A DNA stretch of 49,193 nucleotides. Origin: an uncultured Clostridia bacterium (GTDB lineage Bacteria > Bacillota > Clostridia > Christensenellales > Borkfalkiaceae). Positions 33,338 through 40,793 of this stretch are shown here, one piece after another (positions within the stretch are counted from its first letter, which is position 1; each line of letters opens with the position of its first letter). The stretch lies in NCBI GenBank assembly GCA_947589385.1, contig CANPZW010000011.1, positions 1-49,193 of the forward strand, read 5' to 3'. The position numbers were made by a program, and so were the translations under genes. The notes below the pieces were generated by a model. It did not search any database. It was not told the DNA's origin and saw only the letters and a program-made list of their open reading frames with translations.

Positions 33338-33389
33338 ATTATAATCTTACAAATGTAAGAAGTCAAGTATTTTTCTTACAAAAGTGAGA
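33338..33389. promoter_or_regulatory. Promoter with two XRE-type operators
   Basis: For the leftward gene, TTGACT (33366-33361), a 17-bp spacer, then TATAAT (33343-33338). The palindrome TCTTACAAATGTAAGA (33345-33360) fills the spacer. A second copy, TCTTACAAAAGTGAGA (33374-33389), lies 29 bp away toward the regulator gene. Confidence 0.78.
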
Positions 33390-33400
33390 AAATATTTTTG

Positions 33401-33607
33401 ATGAGTACGTCGTTTGCCGAAAATCTGAAAAATCTCAGAATGGAAAATGGGATAGGGCAGGTGGAGCTTGCCAAGCAGATAAACGTAAGCAAGGGTATAA
33501 TAAGTTTATGGGAAAACGGCTTGCGCGAGCCGGGCATGTACAGTCTTATCGCGCTTGCCGACTACTTCGGCGTGAGCATCGATTACCTTGTGGGCAGGGA
33601 AAAATAA
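33401..33607 (+). CDS. XRE-family transcriptional regulator
   Basis: A 68-residue protein that is a single Cro/C1-type helix-turn-helix: FAENLKNLRMENGIGQVELAKQINVSKGIISLWENGLREP...LIALADYFGVSIDYLVGREK. It is divergent from the PH-like membrane protein gene, and two dyads lie between them. The start at 33,401 is the ATG just after a TTG. The Shine-Dalgarno is weak. 33,608-33,758 contains nothing I can name. Confidence 0.93.
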   Translation: MSTSFAENLKNLRMENGIGQVELAKQINVSKGIISLWENGLREPGMYSLIALADYFGVSIDYLVGREK

Positions 33608-33758
33608 TTTTTCGGGTATGGTCCGCCGACTGGGAAGCTAAGAAGCGGACATTCACTGAATTTTAACCTCGCGAATACAATATATTGTGGTGATATGAGG
33701 GGCGCGTAACAAGGCTATATTTTTTTTGCAAATTTTCCGAAAAATTCAAATAAATCGC

Positions 33759-33787
33759 TTGATTTTTGCGTTTTAATTTGTTATATT
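33759..33787 (+). promoter_or_regulatory. Promoter of the tRNA-Val-Gly-Cys cluster
   Basis: TTGATT (33759-33764), a 17-bp spacer, then TATATT (33782-33787), 13 bp before tRNA-Val. Confidence 0.65.
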
Positions 33788-33799
33788 AAATAGGCGTTT

Positions 33800-33875
33800 G
33801 GGAGCTTAGCTCAGTTGGGAGAGCAACTGCCCTACAAGCAGTGGGTCACAGGTTCGAGCCCTGTAGCTCCCACCA
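33800..33875 (+). tRNA. tRNA-Val (anticodon TAC), with C at position 33
   Basis: A 76-nt cloverleaf with encoded CCA. All stems pair: acceptor GGGAGCT/AGCTCCC, D GCTC/GAGC, anticodon ACTGC/GCAGT, T ACAGG/CCTGT. The anticodon loop reads CCTACAA, so the base before the anticodon is C where nearly all tRNAs have U. Confidence 0.95.
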
Positions 33876-33898
33876 AACGAAACAGTGCGGCTGAATTT

Positions 33899-33973
33899 GC
33901 GGGAGTGGCTCAGTGGTAGAGCGTCACCTTGCCAAGGTGAATGTCGCGGGTTCGAATCTCGTCTCCCGCTCCA
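33899..33973 (+). tRNA. tRNA-Gly (anticodon GCC)
   Basis: A 75-nt cloverleaf with encoded CCA. Anticodon stem TCACC/GGTGA with loop TTGCCAA, acceptor GCGGGAG/CTCCCGC. It is 23 nt after tRNA-Val, in the same transcript. Confidence 0.96.
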
Positions 33974-34002
33974 CTATATCAGGCCGCGCTGTTTTTGTAT
34001 AA

Positions 34003-34077
<75 letters not shown>

Positions 34078-34080
34078 AAA

Positions 34081-34107
34081 AAGAAACCACCATTGGGGTG
34101 GTTTCTT
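34081..34107 (+). terminator. Terminator after tRNA-Cys, supplied by the element
   Basis: Stem AAGAAACCACC and GGTGGTTTCTT, a few bases beyond the CCA. It replaces the host terminator now displaced to 46,695-46,727. Confidence 0.75.
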
Positions 34108-34200
34108 CCGTTTTACGCCACCGCGGAATTTTTGAAATAACGTGACGCGATTGACGCTTTGCGTAACAATCGCTACTCCGCGGAGACGGCTCTCCGCTCA

Positions 34201-34226
34201 CAAATCGCGGGTGGCGCCTACAAAAA
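34201..34226 (+). repeat. Extra partial copy of the tRNA-Cys 3' end
   Basis: CAAATC-GCGGGTGGCGCCTAC-AAAAA resembles the attachment core with an inserted base and one change. It lies 148 bp inside the left end. It may be a remnant of an earlier insertion or an alternative boundary. The rest of 34,108-34,532 contains no gene. Confidence 0.65.
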
Positions 34227-34307
34227 CACAATATGTTGTGTTGATTTCAACCCTGTATCTACAAGATAGGGGGTTGATTTTTTGTTTTTTACTCAAAAAC
34301 CTCACCG

Positions 34308-34333
34308 TTTGGGGAGTAATTTGGGGAGTAAAA
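34308..34333. repeat. Left arm-type site: paired GGGGAGTAA repeats
   Basis: TTTGGGGAGTAAT is immediately followed by TTGGGGAGTAAAA. The pair recurs at 46,537-46,563 near the other end, as expected for integrase arm-binding sites. Confidence 0.65.
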
Positions 34334-34532
34334 TGCCATCTCGTGCAATTTATTTTCAAGCCGTTGAAAATAAATTACTACGATTTCAGGGCGTTGCCCT
34401 CTTTGCAAAATAAATAAGTGCCCACAATTAAGAAATTTTGCAAATTCACCTACTGAGGCGATAAATCGCAAATTGGGTCGCGCTGGCGCAGGGAAACCCT
34501 GCTTGCGCCGTTGATTTTAAAATATCGCTTAT

Positions 34533-35753
34533 TTATGCTACGACAAAGTTGACTTTGTCCATTTCATGCCGCATAAAATCGTCGCTGTAATGCACATAGG
34601 TTTTACCTACAAGCCGTTCGGGGCTGTCGCCCATCCAAAGCTCTACGACCTCTCTTTTTACCTTTTCATCGCAGACAGAGGCAAAAGTGTGGCGAAGTTG
34701 GTAGGGAATAGCCCCTTCGGGCAACGCCTTTTTCATTATGTCGAGCGTTCTGTCATATGAAAGCGGGGATTTAAGGGGCGAATCAAAATCGAATAATTTT
34801 TCCGCCTGACGGGGAATAGGTATCTTTTTGTATGCCTTTTTCCCGTTTTTTCTCTTTCTGTTCCTGCAAATCAAAAATCCGTTTTCAAAGTGCGCCTCGT
34901 CGTCTATCTCGCACGGGCGAAGCCCGAAGAAGTACATGGCGTAAGCAAAATTCCTTGTTTTATCGAAGAACGGTGTTTGCAGGTTGGCAAGAAAAATTTT
35001 AATCTGTTCGTCGGTCAGTCTGTCCCTGTTTTCACGCTCGGCTCGCTTGAAAGGTATCATCTCCACGGGGTTGTATGTAACAATGCCGCTCGCCTTTGCA
35101 TACTTGAAAATGCTGTTGAATACCGTCCGCATGTCCTCATACTTGCGCGGAGTGTCAAGCGCGTTCATAACCTCGTCTATGTCCGAAGTGCGGATTTCCT
35201 TAATGGGCTTATCCATAAATGTTTTGGGAATAAATCTGCATATCTGGCTTTCGTAACCCTTCCGCGTGTCCTCGGCAATCTTGCCGCGCTTGTATCTCAA
35301 CCATTCGTCTGCGATAAAGCCGAAAGTAAATTTGTTTTTTGCGATTACTTCGGGCGGCGGAAGATTTTGCGTTGCCTCTACGAACATTGCCTTTGCCCTT
35401 TTCAGCTCTTTGTTGGATACGGCTATGTCGTACCCGTTTCTGCGGTAACGGATTTCATAAAAGACTCCGTGTTTACCGCTTGGTCGCTCAATGATATGAG
35501 CCGCCATACCGTTTGCTATAAATTCTCTTTTAAATGTTTTCGACATACTTTCAATTTCCTTTTTTGTGAATTTGATTTCTGCCGATGATGTTTTTTTCTC
35601 GTTGTTACTTTTCCCGATCAGCTCGGTTACGACTTCCTCGGTGATTGTGTCCGCCGCCGACTGCAACATAAGCTGTACGGCTTTGTCGCGCCGCTCGCCG
35701 TCGGGAATATTCTTTAAAATTTCCGTTATCTCCTGTAATTGTTTATATGTCAT
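34533..35753 (-). CDS. Tyrosine recombinase/integrase of the tRNA-Cys element
   Basis: A 406-residue site-specific recombinase. The first arginine is in FGLRPCEI (~280), the second in PYQLRHTFAS (~354, with Tyr where His is usual), and the nucleophile is a Tyr in KTYVHYSDD (~386-389). The usual GH(S) box reads MGDS. A 60-residue N-terminal segment ending FTKKEIESMS is shared with the second integrase at 47,074. The start at 35,753 is chosen from AAGGAGG and alignment with that protein. It is next to attL, as usual. Confidence 0.95.
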   Translation of the reverse strand: MTYKQLQEITEILKNIPDGERRDKAVQLMLQSAADTITEEVVTELIGKSNNEKKTSSAEIKFTKKEIESMSKTFKREFIANGMAAHIIERPSGKHGVFYEIRYRRNGYDIAVSNKELKRAKAMFVEATQNLPPPEVIAKNKFTFGFIADEWLRYKRGKIAEDTRKGYESQICRFIPKTFMDKPIKEIRTSDIDEVMNALDTPRKYEDMRTVFNSIFKYAKASGIVTYNPVEMIPFKRAERENRDRLTDEQIKIFLANLQTPFFDKTRNFAYAMYFFGLRPCEIDDEAHFENGFLICRNRKRKNGKKAYKKIPIPRQAEKLFDFDSPLKSPLSYDRTLDIMKKALPEGAIPYQLRHTFASVCDEKVKREVVELWMGDSPERLVGKTYVHYSDDFMRHEMDKVNFVVA

Positions 35754-35890
35754 TGTCCTCCTTATTGAATTGTGGGTCCCATTGTACCCCAATTATTCGT
35801 AAAATTCAAGTAGTATTTCATAGTTTTTTGAAAAAATTTAAGGGCGGGACACTCAAAGTCCCGCCCTCGGTAAAGCAAATTGCCGCTTTA

Positions 35891-36841
35891 TTAAAATTTG
35901 AAGTTGTTGTTTGATTTGGGTTTCGGCGTGGGGTGGATGAGCTGTGCGTATGCCGTAGGGTTTTCTATGCGCAGTTTTGCAAGCAATTCCATTGCCCTTT
36001 TGCCCTGCGCCGCGCTCTCTTCTGCCGATTCCGCTTTCTTTGCGTATTGCAAGGCTTCTTGCATAGATATATCCAAACGCCTCGTCAAATCCTCGTTTTC
36101 CTTTTTGGTTTTAATTGTTTCAGCCGTCGCCGCTATCGCCTGTTTTTTAAGACCGCCGGGCGTCCACGCATAGTTGCCCTTTTGCGCTTGCTCCAATGCC
36201 TCGCGGTAGGGCTTGCTTTCCGCTTCCGCCTGCGCCGTGCGCTCCTCGGTGTCCGCCACGATTTTTTGCGCCTTGTATTCGGCGGCTTTCTGGTGCTTTG
36301 CCCCGCTTTTGAATTTTCCTCTTTCCAATCCCCATTTCTTGCCGACCTTCTCATAAAACTCCGTTTGAAGTTGAGAGAGCTTCTGCCTGTCGAACAAGTC
36401 CTTTGAACACAGCTTGCCGTTGACTATCGGCACTATATTGAGGTGAAGATGAGGCGTTGTTTCGTCCTTGTGGACTACGGCAGAGAGAATATTTTCATAG
36501 CCGTATTTGTCCGCAAAAAACTTTGCGCAGTCCCTGAAAAATTCTCGCTCCACCGCAGGCGGCAGACTGTCGAAAAATTCCCTGTCGGAAGTCAGCACAA
36601 AGGAATTCATATAAATGGCGTCCGACCGCAACTTGCGCTTTAACGTCAAGGTTGCCAACCTTGCGTTTATAAACTCCATGTACGTAGGCGGCGGCACAGC
36701 CAAATGATAATTGCGGCTTGTGCGGCTACTATCTATTTGAGGATTTGTCGCCTCGTAATTCTCGTCTCTTTCGTTTTCTTTCTCGACGGGCGAGACCTCC
36801 TGCCGAGTGTATTTTTCCATATGGCAAACTAAATATGAAAT
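35891..36841 (-). CDS. MobV/Pre-type relaxase, probable ATT start
   Basis: A relaxase of about 317 residues. The N-terminus xSYLVCHMEKY, then ENERDENYEATNPQIDSSRTSRNYHL, and the metal-binding motif HKDETTPHLHLNIVPI (~133-148) are MobV features. The C-terminal third is a Lys/Glu/Ala-rich coiled coil. The family nicks oriT and binds the DNA end for transfer. The first homologous codon is ATT at 36,841, nine bases after AGGAGG. The nearest ATG (36,820) would cut into the domain and lies 30 bases from it, and an earlier ATG (36,874) lies upstream of the Shine-Dalgarno. Confidence 0.88.
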   Translation of the reverse strand: MSYLVCHMEKYTRQEVSPVEKENERDENYEATNPQIDSSRTSRNYHLAVPPPTYMEFINARLATLTLKRKLRSDAIYMNSFVLTSDREFFDSLPPAVEREFFRDCAKFFADKYGYENILSAVVHKDETTPHLHLNIVPIVNGKLCSKDLFDRQKLSQLQTEFYEKVGKKWGLERGKFKSGAKHQKAAEYKAQKIVADTEERTAQAEAESKPYREALEQAQKGNYAWTPGGLKKQAIAATAETIKTKKENEDLTRRLDISMQEALQYAKKAESAEESAAQGKRAMELLAKLRIENPTAYAQLIHPTPKPKSNNNFKF

Positions 36842-36876
36842 AAATTTTTCCCTCCTTATTTTGAATTTGAACATTA

Positions 36877-37174
36877 TGCCTCGTTGCGATTTTCGGAAAC
36901 CTTATTTTTGCGTGTAGTTGCTACCTTGCTTCGCAAGTGTAGCTCACTGTGTCGCGGCAAACTTCGCTTTAATGTTATCCGCGCAAGCGCGAACAACAAA
37001 TTTTCTTCGTTGCCGCTCCTTTTCCCAAAAATCTCACTACGTTGCGATTTTCGGGAACCCTGCTTGTCGTGTAGTGGCTACCTTCCTGCGGAAGTGTAGC
37101 TCACTACGTTGCGATTTTCGGGAACCCTATTTTGCGTGTAGTGGCTACCTTCCTGCGGAAGTGTAGCTCACTAC
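36877..37174. repeat. 67-bp hairpin repeats, probable oriT
   Basis: Two near-identical 67-bp units (37,035-37,101 and 37,102-37,168) and a diverged third (about 36,877-36,945). Each contains GTAGTGGCTAC-CTTCC-TGC-GGAAG-TGTAGCTCACTAC, a 16-bp stem with two bulged T residues. They lie directly upstream of the relaxase gene, where MobV oriT sites occur. Confidence 0.7.
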
Positions 37175-37176
37175 AC

Positions 37177-37296
37177 TTAGTTGCGCTTCGCTCCATAAGT
37201 TCCGTTCGCCCTGCGGGGCTGTTTAGTAATTTCGGCATGTAACCGGTGTTCATTCGGCGTGCAAAACTTTAACGATTATGGCGGTCTGATTGGCAT
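37177..37296 (-). pseudogene. Short reading frame interrupted by an early TAA, or leader peptide MPIRPP
   Basis: AAGGAGG is followed after seven bases by ATG and six codons (MPIRPP) before TAA. The same frame then stays open for 32 more codons (SLKFCTPNEH...GTYGAKRN) to a second TAA. It is either a 39-codon gene broken by a nonsense change or a six-residue leader peptide upstream of the oriT/relaxase region. I do not recognise the product. Confidence 0.4.
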
Positions 37297-37330
37297 TGTT
37301 TAACCTCCTTAAAAATTAATCATACGCAAA

Positions 37331-37361
37331 GAAGGCTCACAGCAATGTGCCATGAGCCTTC
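37331..37361 (-). terminator. Terminator after the DUF4417 gene
   Basis: On the minus strand, a stem of AAGGCTCA and TGAGCCTT around a 13-base loop is followed by TTCTTTGC. Confidence 0.6.
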
Positions 37362-37385
37362 TTAATTAAATTATTGATTTTTATT

Positions 37386-38087
37386 CTATTCTACTATGTT
37401 GCGCGTATGCTTTTCCATCAAAAATTTAGCGTAATCTTGCCAACTTAAATTCTTCGTCCACTCGTAGGATGTAGGCAAATATTCTTTAATGTTTCCCTTC
37501 ATAGCCTTGAACGGCTCATCGTAACATAATATTGCGGAAGGTTGTATTACTTCGAGCATCTTGTTATATCCGAGCATAAAAGATTTCTCGTCGTTCTCCC
37601 GATAGTAAGTACAGACGGCAACCGTTGACCCTTTTTCAACCCCCTCAAAACAAAAGTCAAAACTTCTTTCATCGCCCCAACTGACGGTTGGAATTACTTT
37701 TAAACCCAAGCTCTGCCAATATGCGCCGCACCACCTGTTTTTGAATACGCTGTATAGCTGCAATGCAATCGGCATATCGACAAACATGCTGAAATCGGGT
37801 GAAAGAAGCGCATAATATTGTTTTAATTTTTCAACCTCTTCATACGCATTGTCATAAACCTTATCAAAATGCCAATCATGCGTAAAGAAATGTACGGTTT
37901 TATATGAGTTTTCTTTATCGTCCTTTTTTGTATTTACATAACTTAAAAGGCTGATTTCGTCAAAATCGATTTTTTGTTTTGCGATAATCGGAATCTGATA
38001 TTTACCAGTCGTTTTCAATTCGTTTCGCACAAGCAATCGCTTATGTTTTGCCTTTTGAATTTCATAATCCGTTAATTCTTGCGTCAA
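37386..38087 (-). CDS. DUF4417 protein
   Basis: A 233-residue soluble protein. The central VHFFTHDWHFDKVYDNAYEEVEKLKQYYALLSPDFSMFVDMPIALQLYSVFKNRWCGAYWQ and the later TVSWGDERSFDFCFEGVEKGSTVAVCTY (both shown as separate parts, residues ~66-125 and ~134-161) match DUF4417. Members are common in phages and integrative elements, but their role is unknown to me. An AGGAGA lies upstream. It appears to be last in a leftward operon with the two Cys-rich paralogs. Confidence 0.82.
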   Translation of the reverse strand: MTQELTDYEIQKAKHKRLLVRNELKTTGKYQIPIIAKQKIDFDEISLLSYVNTKKDDKENSYKTVHFFTHDWHFDKVYDNAYEEVEKLKQYYALLSPDFSMFVDMPIALQLYSVFKNRWCGAYWQSLGLKVIPTVSWGDERSFDFCFEGVEKGSTVAVCTYYRENDEKSFMLGYNKMLEVIQPSAILCYDEPFKAMKGNIKEYLPTSYEWTKNLSWQDYAKFLMEKHTRNIVE

Positions 38088-38099
38088 AATATTTCTCCT

Positions 38100-38558
38100 T
38101 TAATCAAATAAATATCCTGGGTCATCTATTTCCGTGTCCCAAATATCTTTTAAAAGCTTACCGTCTATATTTGCCTTGTCTTTAAAATCCTCACGGCCTT
38201 CATATTCCTGTTGGAAGGCTTCACAGCAAAAAATAATTTTGCGATTTTTAAAAAACACAATGTAGATAGTGCCCTTATGCTTAAATTCCATTTCGCTGTA
38301 AAAATATAAGCCGTTGATAAAATCTTCAAACGTAGCCTTAAACGGTTTGCCCTGTTTATACTGTTCGCGGGCGCGCCAAACGGGAACAAGCATGGGATAG
38401 CTGATACCCTGCATCTTGCCCATTTGCTCTTCATCGCGTTCCATCTCCCAGCCGCAGTTTTTGCATATGCCATTACCGTATTGGTCGAAATACGCGATTT
38501 TTCCGCACACAGTACATACGCCCGGTATGTTCTTTATATATGGATTATCTTTATTCAT
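38100..38558 (-). CDS. Zinc-ribbon protein, copy 1, candidate immunity protein
   Basis: A 152-residue protein. An N-terminal zinc ribbon has CTVCGK (residues ~15-20) and CKNCGWEMERDEEQMG (~32-47). An alpha/beta region follows (FKATFEDFINGLYFYSEMEFKHKG, then FCCEAFQQEY). It is a close paralog of the next gene upstream (38,571), retaining all four ribbon cysteines. CPCC-like Cys-rich proteins of this size occur as immunity proteins in polymorphic-toxin loci, and the toxin-like gene at 39,050 makes that the best guess. No biochemical role is visible directly. Confidence 0.75.
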   Translation of the reverse strand: MNKDNPYIKNIPGVCTVCGKIAYFDQYGNGICKNCGWEMERDEEQMGKMQGISYPMLVPVWRAREQYKQGKPFKATFEDFINGLYFYSEMEFKHKGTIYIVFFKNRKIIFCCEAFQQEYEGREDFKDKANIDGKLLKDIWDTEIDDPGYLFD

Positions 38559-38570
38559 ATACCATCTCCG

Positions 38571-39035
38571 TCAGCCGCACCACATATAACTCGGATTTTC
38601 AACTTCCGTGTCCCAAATATCTTTTAAAAGTCGTCCGTCGATATTTGCTTTGTTTTCAAATTCTGCACGGGTTGGATATTCCTGTTGAAAGGCTTCGCAA
38701 CAAAATACTATTGTATAGTCCGGTTTTAAAAACACCTCGTAATTCGTACCGCTATGCTTAAACATCATTTCGCTGTAAAAGAATAAGCCGTTGATAAAAT
38801 CTTCGAACGTAGCCTTAAACGGCTTGCCCTGTTTATATTGTTCGCGGGCGCGACAAACCGGGACAAGCATGGGATAGCTTATGCCTTGTTCTTTGCCCAT
38901 ACGTTCTTCATCTCTTTGCATTCTCCAACCGCAATTCTTACATATGCCGTTCCCGGCTGAATCAAAATAAGCAATTTTCCCGCATACCGTGCATACGCCT
39001 ACTATATCTTTTTTGTATGGTTTATTTTTGTCCAT
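38571..39035 (-). CDS. Zinc-ribbon protein, copy 2, candidate immunity protein
   Basis: A 154-residue paralog of the 38,100 product, with the same CTVCGK...CKNCGW ribbon, the same EQYKQGKPFKATFEDFINGL core, and a diverged central strand region (TNYEVFLKPDYTIVF versus TIYIVFFKNRKIIF). The two genes are separated by 12 bp and arose by tandem duplication. It is 14 bp downstream of the toxin-like gene. Divergence limited to part of the chain is typical of duplicated immunity genes, but it has not been shown here. Confidence 0.75.
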   Translation of the reverse strand: MDKNKPYKKDIVGVCTVCGKIAYFDSAGNGICKNCGWRMQRDEERMGKEQGISYPMLVPVCRAREQYKQGKPFKATFEDFINGLFFYSEMMFKHSGTNYEVFLKPDYTIVFCCEAFQQEYPTRAEFENKANIDGRLLKDIWDTEVENPSYMWCG

Positions 39036-39049
39036 ATTTTCTCCTTAAT

Positions 39050-39349
39050 TCAGTAGTAGTTATTATAATCCGGTGGCAAACCTGTTGGATCACGGTATGG
39101 TTTTCCGTCTTTCCATTCCCATCGATGGTCATGAGGAAATGTATGATTGTGATGCGCGTCCTGATGGTAATAATCACGATTACGAACAGCGTTCCCATTA
39201 TAATCGTACCATCTGCTTTGTACTTTTTTACCTCTTATGTATAAATCATATCTTGCATTTGGTGTGGCAACGTGTGTGTCCAAATCCCCAAATCTTCCAT
39301 CAACTCTTTTTACATAAGTTCCGCCACTTGAAGCTCCGCCTGCCCCCAT
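39050..39349 (-). CDS. Small His-rich toxin-like protein
   Basis: A 99-residue protein with a Gly/Ser-rich N-terminus (MGAGGASSGG) and a C-terminal domain rich in His, Tyr and Asp: RWYDYNGNAVRNRDYYHQDA, then HHNHTFPHDHRWEWKDGKP. This resembles C-terminal nuclease-like domains of Rhs and other polymorphic toxins, where a YD-x-NGN turn precedes clustered histidines. There is no export region, so it is an orphan toxin tip or a stand-alone protein. AAGGAGGG precedes the start. It heads an operon with two candidate immunity genes. Confidence 0.68.
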   Translation of the reverse strand: MGAGGASSGGTYVKRVDGRFGDLDTHVATPNARYDLYIRGKKVQSRWYDYNGNAVRNRDYYHQDAHHNHTFPHDHRWEWKDGKPYRDPTGLPPDYNNYY

Positions 39350-39638
39350 TAAAAACCCTCCTTCAAGGAAGCAACAAATATTAAAAATTTTTTCATGATT
39401 CCTCGCTTTTTGTTTATTTCACCCGATGCAAATAAATTATATCATAAGAATTGCAATAAACAATATTTACGTCACACAATTATTTTGCAAAAACTTAACG
39501 GCGGCAATCCTATCCTTATTTTGAACACAAATAATTTCACCCCACAAATAATTAGATAATTTTTTTGCCGAAAATTTCAGGAATTTTATAAATTCTTAAA
39601 AAATTTTTTAATTATGACCGTTTCTGTCTTATTTTCTC

Positions 39639-39647
39639 TGTTATAAT
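39639..39647 (+). promoter_or_regulatory. Extended -10 promoter, predicted leaderless
   Basis: TG-T-TATAAT (39639-39647) with the ATG at 39,654, seven bases past the -10. There is no clear -35. The rest of 39,350-39,638 is AT-rich and shows nothing else I can name. Confidence 0.6.
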
Positions 39648-39653
39648 GCTCTT

Positions 39654-40793
39654 ATGAACGACGAGTATTATCGGGACGAGCCGGTCTATAAAATAAGACC
39701 TTCAAACGTAAAGGCAAAGTTAAAGCCGATGTTCAAGACGGAAAACGGCTATTTTTCACCATATCTTTTAAACAAAAAGCCAGTCCCCGCAGGCAGGGAC
39801 GGGTATTATAAATACTTCTATATGGAAAGCTATAACACCGTGGAGGAGCGCGTTGTCGGTGGTAAAAAGCAAAAAATCACCGTTTGCCGCTCGCGCAAAA
39901 AGTACGTTGAAGTCCCTATCGAGCAATGGAAGCAGTTGCACTATTTCGATTTGAAAGATTACGAAACGGCGCGCGACGAGTACGAGGGAACGGAGTACGA
40001 CGTCCGCAGAAACGACAGGTATTACAACGTATTTGACTTTATGTTACAGCAGTGGGACAACCACAATCACGAGCAGTTTTGGATAAACGCAATGGACTTG
40101 GAGCGAGTGATGAACAGTCTTGCCAACGAGGACTTGGACATCTACCTCTACGCCAAAGAAAAGCACTTAAAGCAGAAACAAATTGCAGGCATTATCGGCA
40201 AGTCCGAAAGCTACATAACGCGCAGAATGAAGTTTATCGAGGACAAAATAGAGCGCGACATGATAGACGACGGCGAGCTTACGCCCAAAGAAATTTATGC
40301 CGAGCTTGAATACCGCAAGTATTCGAGGACAGGCAAGACGGAAACTTTTGCGGACGTTTTTGTATATGACTACCTGACGAGCCTGCCGCAGGAAATGGTT
40401 TTGAGGTATTTGTTTTTATTCCGCGGACAGCAAAATCTTATTCGCTTTATCTTCAAATGGCTTGTTTTGTATGACGGCAAACCTGTCCGCACAAAAGACG
40501 AAATGAGTAAGTACGGCGCACAGCTCTACAAAAAGTATGCCGCAAAAATGAAAGCATGGGCGAAACAGCTTTTTATTGTGTTGGAAATTGAGCTTGACAG
40601 GCTTGTGAAGCGATACGGCATTAAGGACAGCCGACCGAACGAGAAGTTTATAAAGAACGTACAAAAAGCGGCGGCATCCAAAGGAATGACTGTCGCAGAG
40701 TACCGCGATAAAATTTTATTCCCCCACGGCAAACAGAAGATAATCGCCCGCTTTGAACAATATTTCAAACTGCAAAACAAATCGAAGAAATAA
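39654..40793 (+). CDS. Element-encoded helix-turn-helix protein of unknown function
   Basis: A 379-residue protein that I do not recognise as a family. The N-terminal ~120 residues are rich in Tyr, Lys and Arg. A helix-turn-helix of the sigma region 4/ParB type is visible at about 170-200 (KEKHLKQKQIAGIIGKSESYITRRMKFIEDKI). The C-terminal half is helical and basic, ending in QNKSKK. It is the only rightward gene in the left two-thirds of the element. It may be a regulator or replication-type protein. There is no Shine-Dalgarno, and the promoter places the RNA start on the ATG. Confidence 0.78.
   Translation: MNDEYYRDEPVYKIRPSNVKAKLKPMFKTENGYFSPYLLNKKPVPAGRDGYYKYFYMESYNTVEERVVGGKKQKITVCRSRKKYVEVPIEQWKQLHYFDLKDYETARDEYEGTEYDVRRNDRYYNVFDFMLQQWDNHNHEQFWINAMDLERVMNSLANEDLDIYLYAKEKHLKQKQIAGIIGKSESYITRRMKFIEDKIERDMIDDGELTPKEIYAELEYRKYSRTGKTETFADVFVYDYLTSLPQEMVLRYLFLFRGQQNLIRFIFKWLVLYDGKPVRTKDEMSKYGAQLYKKYAAKMKAWAKQLFIVLEIELDRLVKRYGIKDSRPNEKFIKNVQKAAASKGMTVAEYRDKILFPHGKQKIIARFEQYFKLQNKSKK

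Noticed and set aside
36884-37166. Rightward frames across the 67-bp repeats
   Set aside because: They repeat with the DNA units, lack ribosome-binding sites and match nothing. The hairpin structure is the better explanation.
36877-37174. Hairpin repeats as integron attC sites
   Set aside because: No gene cassettes between them, no attC core sites, and the integrase is not integron-type. Their position suits oriT better.
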